Origin: CAYWBU01 sp942491525 | Lineage (GTDB): Bacteria; Desulfobacterota; Desulfomonilia; UBA1062 | DNA length: 64,000 nucleotides | NCBI GenBank assembly: GCA_942491525.1 | Contig: CALOBW010000044.1 | Location: 215,551-279,550 of the forward strand | Direction of reading: 5' to 3' | In this document: piece after piece, positions 43,772 through 53,478 of the stretch | Position numbering within the stretch: position 1 is the stretch's first letter | Layout: each line of letters begins with the position of its first letter | Notes under the pieces: model-generated | Seen by the model: the letters and a program-made list of their open reading frames with translations, nothing else | Told to the model about the DNA's origin: nothing | Database searches by the model: none | Program-made: the position numbers and the translations under genes

Positions 43772-44224
43772 ATGCAGATAACAAGCCCGGCTTTTACCCA
43801 TGGAGGTCTGATCGATCCGCGCCACAGCTGCGACGGCGACGACACCTCCCCGCCCCTGAACTGGCAGGACATTCCACCGGCCACCAAGAGCCTGGCCATT
43901 ATCTGCGACGACCCCGACGCCCCCATGGGCACCTGGGTCCACTGGGTTTATTTCAATCTGCCGCCCCAGATTGCCACTCTGCCGGCCGGCATCACCCCGA
44001 TCCCCCAGCCGCCCCAGGGCGGCCGCCAGGGGCGCAACGACTTCGGCCGCATCGGCTACGGCGGGCCCTGCCCACCGAGCGGCAGCCACCGCTACTACTT
44101 CAAACTCTATGCCCTGGACACCATCCTCGATCTGGACGCCGGCAGCACCAAGCGCCATCTGGTTCAGGCCATGCAGAACCACATCCTCGATAAAGCATCC
44201 ATAATGTGCCGCTATGAGCGCTAA
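43772..44224 (+). CDS. YbhB/YbcL family PEBP-like protein
   Basis: The 150-residue protein is of the Raf-kinase-inhibitor-like (PEBP) family. Key features are HGGLIDPRHSCDGDDTSPPLNW near the N-terminus, the ligand-pocket DDPDAPMGTWVHWVYFNLPP, and GRIGYGGPCPPSGSHRYYFKLYALD. AAGGAGG precedes ATG 43772. There is no signal peptide, so it is cytoplasmic, like YbhB. These proteins bind anionic ligands such as phosphate or lipid head groups; the bacterial role is unknown. It is probably transcribed alone. Confidence 0.9.
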   Translation: MQITSPAFTHGGLIDPRHSCDGDDTSPPLNWQDIPPATKSLAIICDDPDAPMGTWVHWVYFNLPPQIATLPAGITPIPQPPQGGRQGRNDFGRIGYGGPCPPSGSHRYYFKLYALDTILDLDAGSTKRHLVQAMQNHILDKASIMCRYER

Positions 44225-44226
44225 GA

Positions 44227-44673
44227 TTAGCCGATTTTGGGCATCAGGCTCCAGCTGATCTGCCAGCCTTCCGGGCCCTGCTCAAGGCAGACGATGCCGC
44301 TGTTTCTGAATCTGATGGGTGATTTTTCCTGGGAACCGGTGATCAGCCAGGCGCAGAGCCGCCCCAGAAAAGGCTGGTGGCCCACGATCATGAGCCGGTC
44401 CTGCTCGATCTCAGAGGCGCTGATATCATCATTGGGATTGAGCCCGTCAGCTTGCCCGACGCCTCCGGCCGGGCTGAGGGCCGCGGCCATGATTGCGGCG
44501 GTCTGCTGCGCGCGCAGCTTGCCGCTGTGCACGATCCGGCTGACCTCAACCCCGTAGCCCGCAGCCACGCCGGCAATCAGCTCGGTCTCGGCGCGCCCCT
44601 CAGCGGTCAGATCGCCGTCAGCCAGGCCGTGCTGGACCAGGTAGAGTCTACTGCTGGCCCAGGCGCAGCTCAT
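44227..44673 (-). CDS. sixA: SixA-like phosphohistidine phosphatase
   Basis: From ATG 44673 the product has 148 residues of histidine-phosphatase fold. The catalytic motif is LYLVQHGLA, with Gln in place of the usual Arg before His, a change also found in SixA relatives. LTAEGRAE, HSGKLRAQQTAAIM and MIVGHQPFLGRL complete the site. The start is uncertain: this ATG lies inside the ppa gene (26-bp overlap), and upstream starts would run further into it. SixA removes phosphate from phospho-His in relay domains or PTS proteins. Confidence 0.83.
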   Translation of the reverse strand: MSCAWASSRLYLVQHGLADGDLTAEGRAETELIAGVAAGYGVEVSRIVHSGKLRAQQTAAIMAAALSPAGGVGQADGLNPNDDISASEIEQDRLMIVGHQPFLGRLCAWLITGSQEKSPIRFRNSGIVCLEQGPEGWQISWSLMPKIG

Positions 44674-45196
44674 AGGCCTGCTTGCGGTAGAGGTCCAGAG
44701 ATTCGGTGATAATCTTGAGGGCGTCGTCGCGGTCGAGGAACTTCTCAACCACCACGCTCTTCTCCTCCAGGGTCTTATAGTCCTCGAAGAAGCGCTGCAC
44801 CTCCATCATGCGATGGGGCGGCAGTTCAAAGATCGACTCATAGTGAGAGTACTCGGGGTCATTGTAGGCCACGGCAATGATCTTGTCATCGGCCTCGCCC
44901 TGATCCTGCATCTTCATGACGCCGATGGGCTTGGCCAGCATGATTGAGAGCGGCACCACCGGCTCCTGACCCAGCACCAGAATATCGAGCGGATCGCGGT
45001 CCTCACAGTAGCTCTGGGGAATGAAGCCGTAGTTGGCCGGATAGTGGACGGAGCTGAAGAGCACGCGGTCAACCTTGATCAGGCCGCTGACCTTGTCCAG
45101 CTCATATTTGGTCTTGGAGCCCTTGGGCACCTCGATAATTGCGGTTATAACTTCTGGGGCATCGCTGCCAATTGCTACATCATGCCACGGATGCAT
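44648..45196 (-). CDS. ppa: Inorganic pyrophosphatase
   Basis: The 182-residue family I enzyme hydrolyses pyrophosphate to drive biosynthesis. Active-site segments are EVPKGSKTKYELDKVSG, HYPANYGFIPQSYCEDRDPLDILVLGQEPV with the Asp signature, and DQGEADDKIIAVAYNDPEY. AGGAGG precedes the ATG at 45196. Its last codons overlap the SixA-like gene. Confidence 0.95.
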   Translation of the reverse strand: MHPWHDVAIGSDAPEVITAIIEVPKGSKTKYELDKVSGLIKVDRVLFSSVHYPANYGFIPQSYCEDRDPLDILVLGQEPVVPLSIMLAKPIGVMKMQDQGEADDKIIAVAYNDPEYSHYESIFELPPHRMMEVQRFFEDYKTLEEKSVVVEKFLDRDDALKIITESLDLYRKQAYELRLGQQ

Positions 45197-45336
45197 GTCT
45201 ACCTCCTAGGAATTCGCTTATGGCCGGAACCTACAACAGATCAGCCTCAATTACATCTGCTTTTTCGGTTATTGCCTGTCAGATATTAAATCCATCTGCC
45301 GATAGTGTATAGATCAATGGCCGCAGGAGAGCCCGT

Positions 45337-46149
45337 TTGGACCTAAAAAACAACAATATTGAAGTTGATCAGCTGATCGCCATCATGGAATCGGTGGCCG
45401 CCGGCAACTACTCCAACGACGCCCTGCTGGAATTCACCAAGGCCGGACACGACGAGTCCATCCGGCGCCTGGCCGAGGCCTTCGGCATGATGATGGTCAA
45501 CATCGAGGTGCGTGAATGCCATCTGGAAAAACTCAATGAGGAGCTGCGCCAGCTCAACAACCGCATGCAGAAGAACGTCCTGCAGACCGTCATCACCATC
45601 GCCCACTCGCTGGGCGCCCGCGACATCTACACCGAGGGCCACGGTCACCGGGTGGCCCGCTACGCCACCAAGCTGGCCCGCCAGCTCAACTTTTCGGATG
45701 ATGAGGTCGTCAACATCCGCATTGCCGGCTACCTGCACGACATCGGCAAGATCGGTTTCAGCGACAAGGTCTTCAACAATGAGACCGCCAAACCCTCCGA
45801 GGAGATCATGGACGAGATCCAGCACCACACCGTGCGCGGCGTCGAGATCCTCAAGGATCTCGAGTTTTTGAAACCGGTGCTCGACTTCATCCTCTACCAT
45901 CATGAGCGCGAGGACGGCTCGGGCTACCCCGAAGGGCTCAAGGGCGACGCCATCCCGCTGGGGGCCAAGATCATCAGCATCGCCGACACCTTTGACGCCC
46001 TGACCACCGACCGGGCCTACCAGCAGGGCAAGAGCCAGGAGGAGGCCTTCGCCATCCTGCACAAACTGGCAGAGAGCGGCAAGATCAACCCCCAGCTGCT
46101 GCAAACCTTTATCAGCGCCATCCTCGAGCAGCCCAACCACGAAGCCTAA
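45337..46149 (+). CDS. HD-GYP domain protein
   Basis: The 270-residue protein has a short N-terminal region with a coiled coil (about 50-85) and then a full HD-GYP domain: GHGHRVARYATKLARQL, YLHDIGKIGFSDKV, HHTVRGVEIL, HHEREDGSGYPEGLKGDAIPLGAKIISIADTFDALTTDRAYQ. All metal ligands and GYP are present, so c-di-GMP hydrolysis to pGpG/GMP is expected. The TTG start at 45337 follows AGGAGA. There is no membrane span. It lies before the histidine kinase gene by 90 bp on the same strand, and they may be linked functionally. Confidence 0.9.
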   Translation: MDLKNNNIEVDQLIAIMESVAAGNYSNDALLEFTKAGHDESIRRLAEAFGMMMVNIEVRECHLEKLNEELRQLNNRMQKNVLQTVITIAHSLGARDIYTEGHGHRVARYATKLARQLNFSDDEVVNIRIAGYLHDIGKIGFSDKVFNNETAKPSEEIMDEIQHHTVRGVEILKDLEFLKPVLDFILYHHEREDGSGYPEGLKGDAIPLGAKIISIADTFDALTTDRAYQQGKSQEEAFAILHKLAESGKINPQLLQTFISAILEQPNHEA

Positions 46150-46239
46150 GCCATTGTCTTTGGCAGCGGCCCTCTTATTATGCCTATGGGGCCCATGAAT
46201 TGCCGGACATAACAGCCCACAAACCTGACGGGGCGAAGC

Positions 46240-49008
46240 GTGTCCAGAAAGTTGAGTCTACTCTTCATTGCCGCTAAGCAGGATCTGACCCTGCCGTTTA
46301 TCAGGGCGCTGCAGGATTATGATCTCACCCACGGAATCGCCGACACACCCCAAACTCTGCAGCAGCTGGCCGGCCAGACCTGGGATCTGGCGATCGCCAT
46401 CTGGCCCCTGAAGAAATTCAGCCTGCCTGAAGATTTCAGTCCCATACGCGGGCTGCCCCTGATCGTCGCTTCAAGGTCCAGACGCGGGATCGAGAAGGCC
46501 CTGCAGGCCGGCGCCTCCGACTGGGTCGATGATCCGGGCAACATCCTCAACGCCGTCCAGCGCGCCACAATCCGCCAGGCGGAGGACCGGCTGGCCAGCT
46601 GTCAGGCGCGCTACAACCTGCTGACCTCCCAGACCGGCGACGTGATCTGGCGCATGGACCTGGATCTCAACCTGACTGAGATCAGCCCGTCCGTCCACGT
46701 GCTGACCGGCTTCAGCGCCAGCGAACGGCTGCGCCAGCCCATCGACCAGATCCTGACGCCCGCGGCCTTCGGCAGCGCCCTGCAGGCCTACAAGGCCGCC
46801 ATGCGCAATCCGGGCCAATACCCGGGTCCCGTCACCCTCGAGCTTGAACACTACTGCAAGGGCGGCTCGACCGTGGCCACCGAAGACCACCTCAGCCTGA
46901 TCACTGACTCGAACGGCCGGCCGGTGGAAATTATGGGGCTGAGCCGCGACATCACCCTGCACAAGAAGGCCCACCAGGCCATCGTCAGCTCCCAGAAACG
47001 CTCCCACTCCATCCTGGACAGCATGATCGACGGCATCACCATCACCGACATGCAGGGCCGCATCACCGAAATCAACCGCGCCGCCCTCGACCAGCACGGC
47101 TACAGCCTCGAAGAGGTCATGGGCCGCTCGCCGCTGGAACTCTTCCTGCCCGAGGATCAGCGCGGCAAATTCAATGCGGTCCTCGGCAGACTCCACCGCC
47201 ACGCCGCCATTCATCAGGCCGAATTCACGGTCCGGCGCAAAGACGGCAGCGCCTTCCCGGCCGCAGTCAACCTCTCGCTGCTGACCGATGCGGCCGGCCG
47301 GGCCAGCGGCATCATTGCCGTCCACCGCGACATCAGCAGCCAGAAAAAAAATCAGCAAGCCCTCAATCACCGCATCAACCTGGAACAGGTGGTCAACTGC
47401 ATCTCCCGCGAACTGATCGATATCGACTGCGCTAAGTTTGACGAAACCATCAACCAGACCCTGGGCATCATCGGCAGCTTCCTCGGCGTGGACCGCTGCT
47501 ACATCTTCCTCTTCAACGACAAGCTGCTGCACAACACCCATGAGTGGTGCGCCCGGGATATAGCCTCCCAGCAGGCGCTGCTGCAGAGTATCGCCTACCA
47601 GCGCTTCAACTGGTCCATGCAGCTGCTCAGACAGCACCAGGTCATCCCCATTGCCGATACGGACCAAATGCCCGGCGAAGCTCACGCCGAGCAGCAATTA
47701 TTCAGGGCCCAGGGCGTCAAATCGGTCCTGATGGCGCCCATCTTCCAGCAGCATGAGCTGTTGGGGCTGGTGGGTTTTGAATCCCACACCAGCCAGGAGT
47801 GGTCAGATGAGGATATCGGCCTGCTGCAGACCGTCAGCAACATCATGGCCGCAGCCATCAACCACCAGCGCGCCGAGCGCCGCATGGCCAACCTGGGGCA
47901 CCTGCTGCAGAACATCATCGACTCCATGCCGGCAGTCCTGATCGGCGTCGACGCCGAAGGCCTGATCACCCAGATCAACCAGCAGGCCCAGAACAAAACC
48001 GGCATCAGCCAGGAGCAGGCCCTGGGACATCCGGTCAGGGAGATCTGCTCCGAACTGGAGGAGATCGACCAGAAGATCCGACAGGCCATTGCTGACGGGC
48101 GCCCCCTCAAGGAGCTCAAGGTCCCCTGCGATCACACCGATGGGCGGCGCTATGTCGATGTCACCATCTACCCCCTGGTTTCAAACGGCATCGCGGGCGC
48201 CGTGATCATGCTGGAGGATGTCACCGAACAGGTGCGCCTGGAGCAGCTGATGATCCAGTCGGAGAAGCTGATCTCGGTGGGCGGGCTGGCGGCCGGCATG
48301 GCCCATGAGATCAACAACCCCCTGGCCGGCATCCTGCAAAATCTGCAGGTCATGAAGAACCGCCTGGACCAGAATCTGCCGCCCAATGTCAGCGCGGCCG
48401 CAGAGTGCGGCACCAGCATGCAGTGCGTATCAGAATACATCAAGAAGCGCCGCATCCCCCACATGCTGGATGCGGTGCTGGAGTCGGGCCAGCGCGCGGC
48501 CCAGATCGTCGACAATCTCCTGAGCTTCAGCCGCAAGCAGGATGTGGAGACCCTGCCTCACAGCCTGGTGCAGGTCGTGGAGCGCACCCTGGAGCTGGCG
48601 GCCAACGACTACGACCTGATCAGTAAATATAATTTCAAGAAGGTTGAGATCAGACGTAACTTCGAACAAAACCTGCCCCCAGTCCCCTGCAAGGCGATCC
48701 AGATCCAGCAGGCCCTGCTCAGCATCATCCGGGCGGTCACCCGCAGCCTCGCCGAACAGCATATCCAGCACCCCGCAATCGAGCTTAGTATCAGGCGCGA
48801 CGGAACCATGGTACGCCTCGAGATCAACAGCCCAGCCCGCCTGGCAGAACTGCGTGAGCATATCATGACGCCCTTTGATAATGGCGAAACGCCGGACCTG
48901 GGGCTCTCGGTGGCCCGCTTCATCATCACCGAAATCCATCAGGGCTTGCTGGAGCTGACGGAGGACGGCTGTTTCTGCATCAGCCTACCGGCCGAGATCA
49001 TTCACTGA
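46240..49008 (+). CDS. Multi-PAS/GAF histidine kinase with degenerate ATPase domain
   Basis: The 922-residue soluble protein has a pseudo-receiver-like N-terminus (1-115), PAS domains near 120-240 and 250-370, a GAF domain near 385-545, a third PAS near 555-665, and a HisKA domain with His689 in GMAHEINNPLAGI. The C-terminal ATPase is recognisable but worn. The N-box Asn is missing (QALLSIIRAVTRSL), the D-x-G-x-G box reads EINSPARL, and only a DLGLSVARF G2-like segment is left. Autophosphorylation may thus be lost or need a partner kinase. The GTG start at 46240 has a weak site. Its end overlaps a convergent lipoprotein by 11 bp. Confidence 0.85.
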   Translation: MSRKLSLLFIAAKQDLTLPFIRALQDYDLTHGIADTPQTLQQLAGQTWDLAIAIWPLKKFSLPEDFSPIRGLPLIVASRSRRGIEKALQAGASDWVDDPGNILNAVQRATIRQAEDRLASCQARYNLLTSQTGDVIWRMDLDLNLTEISPSVHVLTGFSASERLRQPIDQILTPAAFGSALQAYKAAMRNPGQYPGPVTLELEHYCKGGSTVATEDHLSLITDSNGRPVEIMGLSRDITLHKKAHQAIVSSQKRSHSILDSMIDGITITDMQGRITEINRAALDQHGYSLEEVMGRSPLELFLPEDQRGKFNAVLGRLHRHAAIHQAEFTVRRKDGSAFPAAVNLSLLTDAAGRASGIIAVHRDISSQKKNQQALNHRINLEQVVNCISRELIDIDCAKFDETINQTLGIIGSFLGVDRCYIFLFNDKLLHNTHEWCARDIASQQALLQSIAYQRFNWSMQLLRQHQVIPIADTDQMPGEAHAEQQLFRAQGVKSVLMAPIFQQHELLGLVGFESHTSQEWSDEDIGLLQTVSNIMAAAINHQRAERRMANLGHLLQNIIDSMPAVLIGVDAEGLITQINQQAQNKTGISQEQALGHPVREICSELEEIDQKIRQAIADGRPLKELKVPCDHTDGRRYVDVTIYPLVSNGIAGAVIMLEDVTEQVRLEQLMIQSEKLISVGGLAAGMAHEINNPLAGILQNLQVMKNRLDQNLPPNVSAAAECGTSMQCVSEYIKKRRIPHMLDAVLESGQRAAQIVDNLLSFSRKQDVETLPHSLVQVVERTLELAANDYDLISKYNFKKVEIRRNFEQNLPPVPCKAIQIQQALLSIIRAVTRSLAEQHIQHPAIELSIRRDGTMVRLEINSPARLAELREHIMTPFDNGETPDLGLSVARFIITEIHQGLLELTEDGCFCISLPAEIIH

Positions 49009-49468
49009 CATAGCCATGAAAAGCCACATCCCTGATGGCCACCGTACGCACAAAGGCATCACTGGCCACCAGCGCAAAGCTTAAAATTCCGGCCCCGACA
49101 TCGTTCAGACTGTTAAGATCAAGATTGCCACGAAAGAAGTTGTACTGCTCAACCTCAACCGCATGCTCGCCGTATCGATAGAAATAGTAACCGACAATCA
49201 CGTGCGGCACACCGCCGTCCGGATCGCTGACCGTATAGCTGAACTCAATCTCGCCGTTCATGGATGCCAGATTGCCCACATCGGTATAGAGCAGCTCCCC
49301 GCCACCTACCCGGCTGAACTCAAATGACTCAATGACCGGGGCCCGATTGTTGAACGGCGTGACCACTTCACTGGCGGTGCTGTTGGCGGCAACCAGCGGC
49401 GGCAGATCATCCGAGCCTTCACTGCAGGCGCAGAGCAGCAGGCAGATCATGATAATAAATCGTTTCAT
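48998..49468 (-). CDS. Small lipoprotein, unknown function
   Basis: From ATG 49468 the product has 156 residues with the lipobox signal MKRFIIMICLLLCAC. The mature part has Ig-like strand character (IESFEFSRVGGGELLYTDVGNLASM, VSDPDGGVPHVIVGYYF). I recognise no family. An in-frame ATG at 49504 would precede the signal by 12 residues and is unlikely. Its 3' end overlaps the histidine kinase gene tail-to-tail by 11 bp, with no room for a separate terminator. Confidence 0.7.
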   Translation of the reverse strand: MKRFIIMICLLLCACSEGSDDLPPLVAANSTASEVVTPFNNRAPVIESFEFSRVGGGELLYTDVGNLASMNGEIEFSYTVSDPDGGVPHVIVGYYFYRYGEHAVEVEQYNFFRGNLDLNSLNDVGAGILSFALVASDAFVRTVAIRDVAFHGYVSE

Positions 49469-49593
49469 TCCGCTTATAATAACAGGCTGCGGCAAGCGGA
49501 CCAAGCCGCAAAAATCAGCCCCTCTAATATAGCTTGTCTAGCCGCGCCACATCTGCTATCGCATCAACTTATACCTGCAGCAAGGAGCGTAAA

Positions 49594-51342
49594 ATGTATC
49601 CTGAAACAACCATAGCGGCCGTCTTCTTCAACCGCGCCGCCCAACACCCCGATAAAAATTGTGTTTACTCCAAAGTTGACAACAGCTGGCAGCCAATCAC
49701 CTGGCAGCAGATGGCAACCCACGTCAAAGCCTGCGCGGCCCATCTGAAGAAGATCGGCGTCCAGCGCGGCGACCGGGTGGCCATCTTCGCGGGCAACCGC
49801 TGGGAGTGGTGGGTCAGCGACCTGGCCAGCCTGGCCATCGGCGCCATCAGCGTGCCGATCTACGCCACCAACACCGCCGACGAGGCCGCCTACATCATCC
49901 ATGACTCGGGCAGCAAGGTCTGCTTTGCCGGCGACAAGGGGCAGGTCAAGCGCGTACGCCAGCTCGACATCGGGCTGATCAGCTACGACAAGGTTGAGGG
50001 CACCACCCACTTCGGCGATATCCTAAGCGAAGAGGCCGACCTGGACAGCGACATCCGCGCCACCACCGAGGAGGAACTGGCCACCCTGATCTACACCTCG
50101 GGGACCACCGGCAACCCCAAGGGCGTCATGCTGACCCACAAGAACATCTTCACCAATGTACTGCAGGTGCACAAACACTACGACTGGGTCTGGGCCACCC
50201 CCCAGGTGACCCTCTCCTTTCTGCCGCTCTCGCACGCCTTCGGCCGCACCGTGGACTACTATCTGGCCATCTACGCCTCCACCGAGGTCTACTTCGCCGA
50301 GAGCTTCGCGGCCGTGGCCGAAAACCTTAAGGAGTGCCGACCGACCCTGCTGGTCAGCGTGCCGCGCCTCTACGAGAAGATCCATGCCGGCATCAACACA
50401 AGCGTGGCCTCGGCGCCCCTAAGTAAGAAGCTGCTCTTCAGATGGGCCCGCTCATGCATGCGCCGCAACCTCAAGAATTTTTGCGAGAAGGAGAACCCCA
50501 AAGGCCTCTTCGGCCTGGAGTTCAGACTGGCCGAAAAGCTGGTGCTCTCCAAACTGAGAGCCGCCATCGGCCTGGACCGCAACATGACCTGCATCTCGGG
50601 CGGCGGACCGCTCTCCAAGAACGACAACGAGTTCTTCTTAGGGCTCGGCATCAACCTGCTGGAGGGCTACGGCCTGAGCGAGACCAGCCCCATCATCTCG
50701 TCCAACCCCCACAAGCACATCAAGGCCGGCACCGTGGGCCTGCCCTACTTCGACACCGAGCTGCGCATCAGTTCCGAGGGCGAGCTGCAGATCAAAGGTC
50801 CGCAGGTCATGCGGGGCTACTACAAAAACGAGGTGGCCACCAGGGAGGCCTTCACCGCTGACGGCTGGCTCAAGACCGGCGATCTGGGCCTGATCGATGA
50901 CGAGGGCTACCTCAAGATCACCGGCCGCATCAAAGATATCATCATCACGGCCGGCGGCAAGAACATCTCGCCCCAGAACATCGAGAACAGCCTCAAGACC
51001 TCCACCTACATCAGCCAGGTCTGCGTCATCGGCGACCAGCGCAAGTTCCTGACCTGCCTGATCGTGCCCGACTTTGACGAGCTCAACAACTGGATCGCGC
51101 AGCAGGGCCTCAATTTCGCCTCCACCAAAGAGGCCATCAACTCACCCCAGGTCCGGGAGCTGATCCAGCAGGAGCTGGACAACTTCACCATCCAGTTCAG
51201 CCGCGTCGAACGCATCAAGAAGTTCGCCCTGCTCGAGCAGGACTGGTCCCAGGAGTCCGGCGAACTGACCCCGTCGCTCAAGATCAAACGCCACGTCATC
51301 AACGAGAAGTTTGCTGGCGTCATCGACGCCCTCTATGAATAG
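49594..51342 (+). CDS. fadD: Long-chain acyl-CoA synthetase (AMP-forming)
   Basis: From ATG 49594 (AGGAG just upstream) the product has 582 residues. The AMP-binding P-loop reads TLIYTSGTTGNPKGVMLTHKN, with LLEGYGLSETSP, LKTGDLGLIDDEGYLKITGRIKD and the C-terminal Lys in PSLKIKRHVI. It resembles the FadD15-type long-chain acyl-CoA synthetases that activate fatty acids with ATP and CoA. An in-frame ATG at 49534 has no ribosome binding site. It is transcribed alone; a terminator follows. Confidence 0.92.
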   Translation: MYPETTIAAVFFNRAAQHPDKNCVYSKVDNSWQPITWQQMATHVKACAAHLKKIGVQRGDRVAIFAGNRWEWWVSDLASLAIGAISVPIYATNTADEAAYIIHDSGSKVCFAGDKGQVKRVRQLDIGLISYDKVEGTTHFGDILSEEADLDSDIRATTEEELATLIYTSGTTGNPKGVMLTHKNIFTNVLQVHKHYDWVWATPQVTLSFLPLSHAFGRTVDYYLAIYASTEVYFAESFAAVAENLKECRPTLLVSVPRLYEKIHAGINTSVASAPLSKKLLFRWARSCMRRNLKNFCEKENPKGLFGLEFRLAEKLVLSKLRAAIGLDRNMTCISGGGPLSKNDNEFFLGLGINLLEGYGLSETSPIISSNPHKHIKAGTVGLPYFDTELRISSEGELQIKGPQVMRGYYKNEVATREAFTADGWLKTGDLGLIDDEGYLKITGRIKDIIITAGGKNISPQNIENSLKTSTYISQVCVIGDQRKFLTCLIVPDFDELNNWIAQQGLNFASTKEAINSPQVRELIQQELDNFTIQFSRVERIKKFALLEQDWSQESGELTPSLKIKRHVINEKFAGVIDALYE

Positions 51343-51348
51343 GTGATC

Positions 51349-51375
51349 GGGGGCCCTCAGGCCCCCGTCGCTTTA
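51349..51375. terminator. Terminator between fadD and the porin gene
   Basis: GGGGGCC at 51349-51355 pairs with GGCCCCC at 51360-51366 across CTCA. The plus-strand tail is GTCGCTTT, weak; it lies 6 bp from the fadD stop and 6 bp from the porin stop and could serve both. Confidence 0.6.
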
Positions 51376-52650
51376 GAAATCGTACTGGAAGTGGATGCCG
51401 ACGAAGAGGTCGTCACCCAGATCATTCTGACCGAAGTAGTAGGGGAAGGTGTTGAAGACCCCGGCCAGATTGTTGTCGATCAGCAGGTCGTCGCCGTAGT
51501 CAAAGTAGGCGATCTCCGGCTGCATGTAGAAGCCCTTGTAGATCGGATAGGTGAAGTTGATGAAGGCCGCCCAGGTTCTGAGCCTGTCCTCAACATAGAA
51601 GCTGCCCGCATCGATCTGGCTCTCCTGGAAACCGCCGCCGGCATAGATGGTGGCCTTCTCGACCGGCACAGAGACCTGCGCCCAGCCGCCGTAGCTCATG
51701 CAGTCCTCAATCTTGGTCAGGGTGTAGAGCGCATTCTGATTGCCGGTCAGGGCATAGAGGGTGGCGCCGCTCAGATCGGCAATCGGCGAACCGAAGAGGT
51801 TGTTCTTCTTGGCCGGCCGGATATCAAAATATTCGGCAAAAGCAGCCAGATTCTGACCACCCCAACCCTCAAATGACAGGGTCAGTTTATCAGCCTCAAC
51901 CTTGCCGTTGAGGGCCAGGGCCCAGCCGGTCAGCTCCTGATCCTTGAGCGGAATGGTCACATCGTCGGTGCCGTCATCGTTGAGGTCGATGCCGCCGGTC
52001 AGGGCGTTGGCCTCCCACTCGAAGCGCTCGAAGAAGAAGCTCGGATTGAGGTAGATGTTGTCAGCCACCTTCAGATCGATGCTGCCCAAGATGGCCGGCA
52101 TAATCTCCTTGGCCTGGTAGCTACCCACCAGAGCGTCCGGGGTCACCAGCTTATTGTCCTCAATGGCGAGGGTCAGACCCACCTGATCACTCAGGGCCCG
52201 GCTGTAGGCGATCATGGGGTTGCGCCCCGCATAGAGGTCACCGTGCCCCTCGATGGCGTCATCGCCGTTGAGGCGCTGGAAGGGCGAATCCATGGCCAGA
52301 ATCGACCAGGTCTGACCGATCAGCAGGGTGCCGTCATCGCCCATGTCATAGGTCAGATAGGCGTGGCGGGTGTACATGTCACTGTCAGCCACCCCGGCCT
52401 CCACATAGGCGCTGATCTTGTCATAATCCACGCCGACACCCAGACGACTGTTGCCGGGCTGAGCCATGAAGAAGTCGGTCTTCTCATCCTTGGCCCAGAG
52501 CGCCTCATCGCCCAGGTCCGAAATCTGATAACCCACATCATAACGGATACTGCCCTTGACCGTGACAACCGCATCACCAACCTTGATCTCAACGGCCATG
52601 GCCGGCATGGACAACAGCAGCATCAGCAGCACCAAACCTGCTCTCTTCAT
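51373..52650 (-). CDS. Outer-membrane porin-like beta-barrel
   Basis: From ATG 52650 (AAGGAGA upstream) the product has 425 residues. A signal peptide (MKRAGLVLLMLLLSMPAMA) is followed by alternating strands such as VTVKGSIRYDVGYQI, SAYVEAGV, HAYLTYDMGDDGTLLIGQTWSIL and a final FVGIHFQYDF with terminal Phe, the outer-membrane insertion signal. Its plan is that of DcaP/trimeric porin-like proteins of proteobacteria. Six residues earlier another ATG exists but is poorly placed. The transported compounds are unknown. The codon usage matches the neighbours upstream, unlike the next gene. Confidence 0.82.
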   Translation of the reverse strand: MKRAGLVLLMLLLSMPAMAVEIKVGDAVVTVKGSIRYDVGYQISDLGDEALWAKDEKTDFFMAQPGNSRLGVGVDYDKISAYVEAGVADSDMYTRHAYLTYDMGDDGTLLIGQTWSILAMDSPFQRLNGDDAIEGHGDLYAGRNPMIAYSRALSDQVGLTLAIEDNKLVTPDALVGSYQAKEIMPAILGSIDLKVADNIYLNPSFFFERFEWEANALTGGIDLNDDGTDDVTIPLKDQELTGWALALNGKVEADKLTLSFEGWGGQNLAAFAEYFDIRPAKKNNLFGSPIADLSGATLYALTGNQNALYTLTKIEDCMSYGGWAQVSVPVEKATIYAGGGFQESQIDAGSFYVEDRLRTWAAFINFTYPIYKGFYMQPEIAYFDYGDDLLIDNNLAGVFNTFPYYFGQNDLGDDLFVGIHFQYDF

Positions 52651-52752
52651 ACGATTCTCCTTTGTCATTGAAATTTATACTTATCCAGAAAATAAAGAGA
52701 GGAGACGCAGAGGCAAGGCTTTATCAAAACTGCGGCAAAAAACTCAGACGCG

Positions 52753-53478
52753 CTAAAAACTAATTCCCAATCTAAAATACGGACCCATCAATCTCGTATC
52801 AGCACCACTATTTTTAAATGCCAAACTTTGAATTCGGTATCCCAAGATCAAATTAATCGAACCTATACTCTGGTTATAGTTAAGATCCACAGCATAACCG
52901 ACGCCATTCTTGAGGGTCTGATCATAAATATAGCCCCGATGTACGTCCGTATTAACGTCGCCAAGCAAACTAGCATCGCACTGAATAAAGATAAATACAG
53001 GATTAGAAGGGTACTGCATTCTCAGGCCCAGTCCCCAACCACTTGTCTCTTTTTCGTACACAACTCCCCCAGCTGTATAGATGAAGTCTACAACTGGGCT
53101 ATGACGTTCAATACCTTCAAAAGTAACTGAATTATAATCAAGAAACATCCCGATGCCATATTCTGACAAATACCCACATTTGAATTTCCAATAACTCAAC
53201 GACTCATAGAAGACAGACGTAGAATACATTGGACGTGCCAGCAGATAATCAGACTTTGATGTCAGCAACACTCCTTCAGCAAACCACCCCTTACGGGAAT
53301 ATGCCAAAGATAGTCCATCCAGCTGAATATCAGATTCATAATGCGACATAGATAAACGATCCCAAGCCCTCACCTCTCTATCCAAATTTAAAGATGAGAA
53401 TTCATACCCGATACTAACCTCAGCACTCGCCAAGGCAGGAATCATTACAAAAAACAGAATCAAGACGCAGCGCTTCAA
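52753..53478 (-). CDS. Outer-membrane beta-barrel protein, unknown function
   Basis: The 241-residue product has a signal peptide (MKRCVLILFFVMIPALASA) and many short amphipathic strands. They end in a terminal Phe (LMGPYFRLGISF), so an 8-12-strand barrel is likely. No specific family is recognised; the motif GWFAEGVLLTSKSDYLLAR is not diagnostic. Its DNA is markedly AT-richer than the porin and fadD genes, and codon choice differs. It lies in a segment (about 52.68-54.18 kb) that may have come by transfer. No clear terminator follows. Confidence 0.7.
   Translation of the reverse strand: MKRCVLILFFVMIPALASAEVSIGYEFSSLNLDREVRAWDRLSMSHYESDIQLDGLSLAYSRKGWFAEGVLLTSKSDYLLARPMYSTSVFYESLSYWKFKCGYLSEYGIGMFLDYNSVTFEGIERHSPVVDFIYTAGGVVYEKETSGWGLGLRMQYPSNPVFIFIQCDASLLGDVNTDVHRGYIYDQTLKNGVGYAVDLNYNQSIGSINLILGYRIQSLAFKNSGADTRLMGPYFRLGISF

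Noticed and set aside
46471..47697. 408-codon minus-strand frame inside the sensor kinase
   Set aside because: Antisense shadow with no domain pattern.
51349..51375. fadD-porin gap as a regulatory region
   Set aside because: Only a hairpin fits between the convergent stops; there is no room for a promoter.
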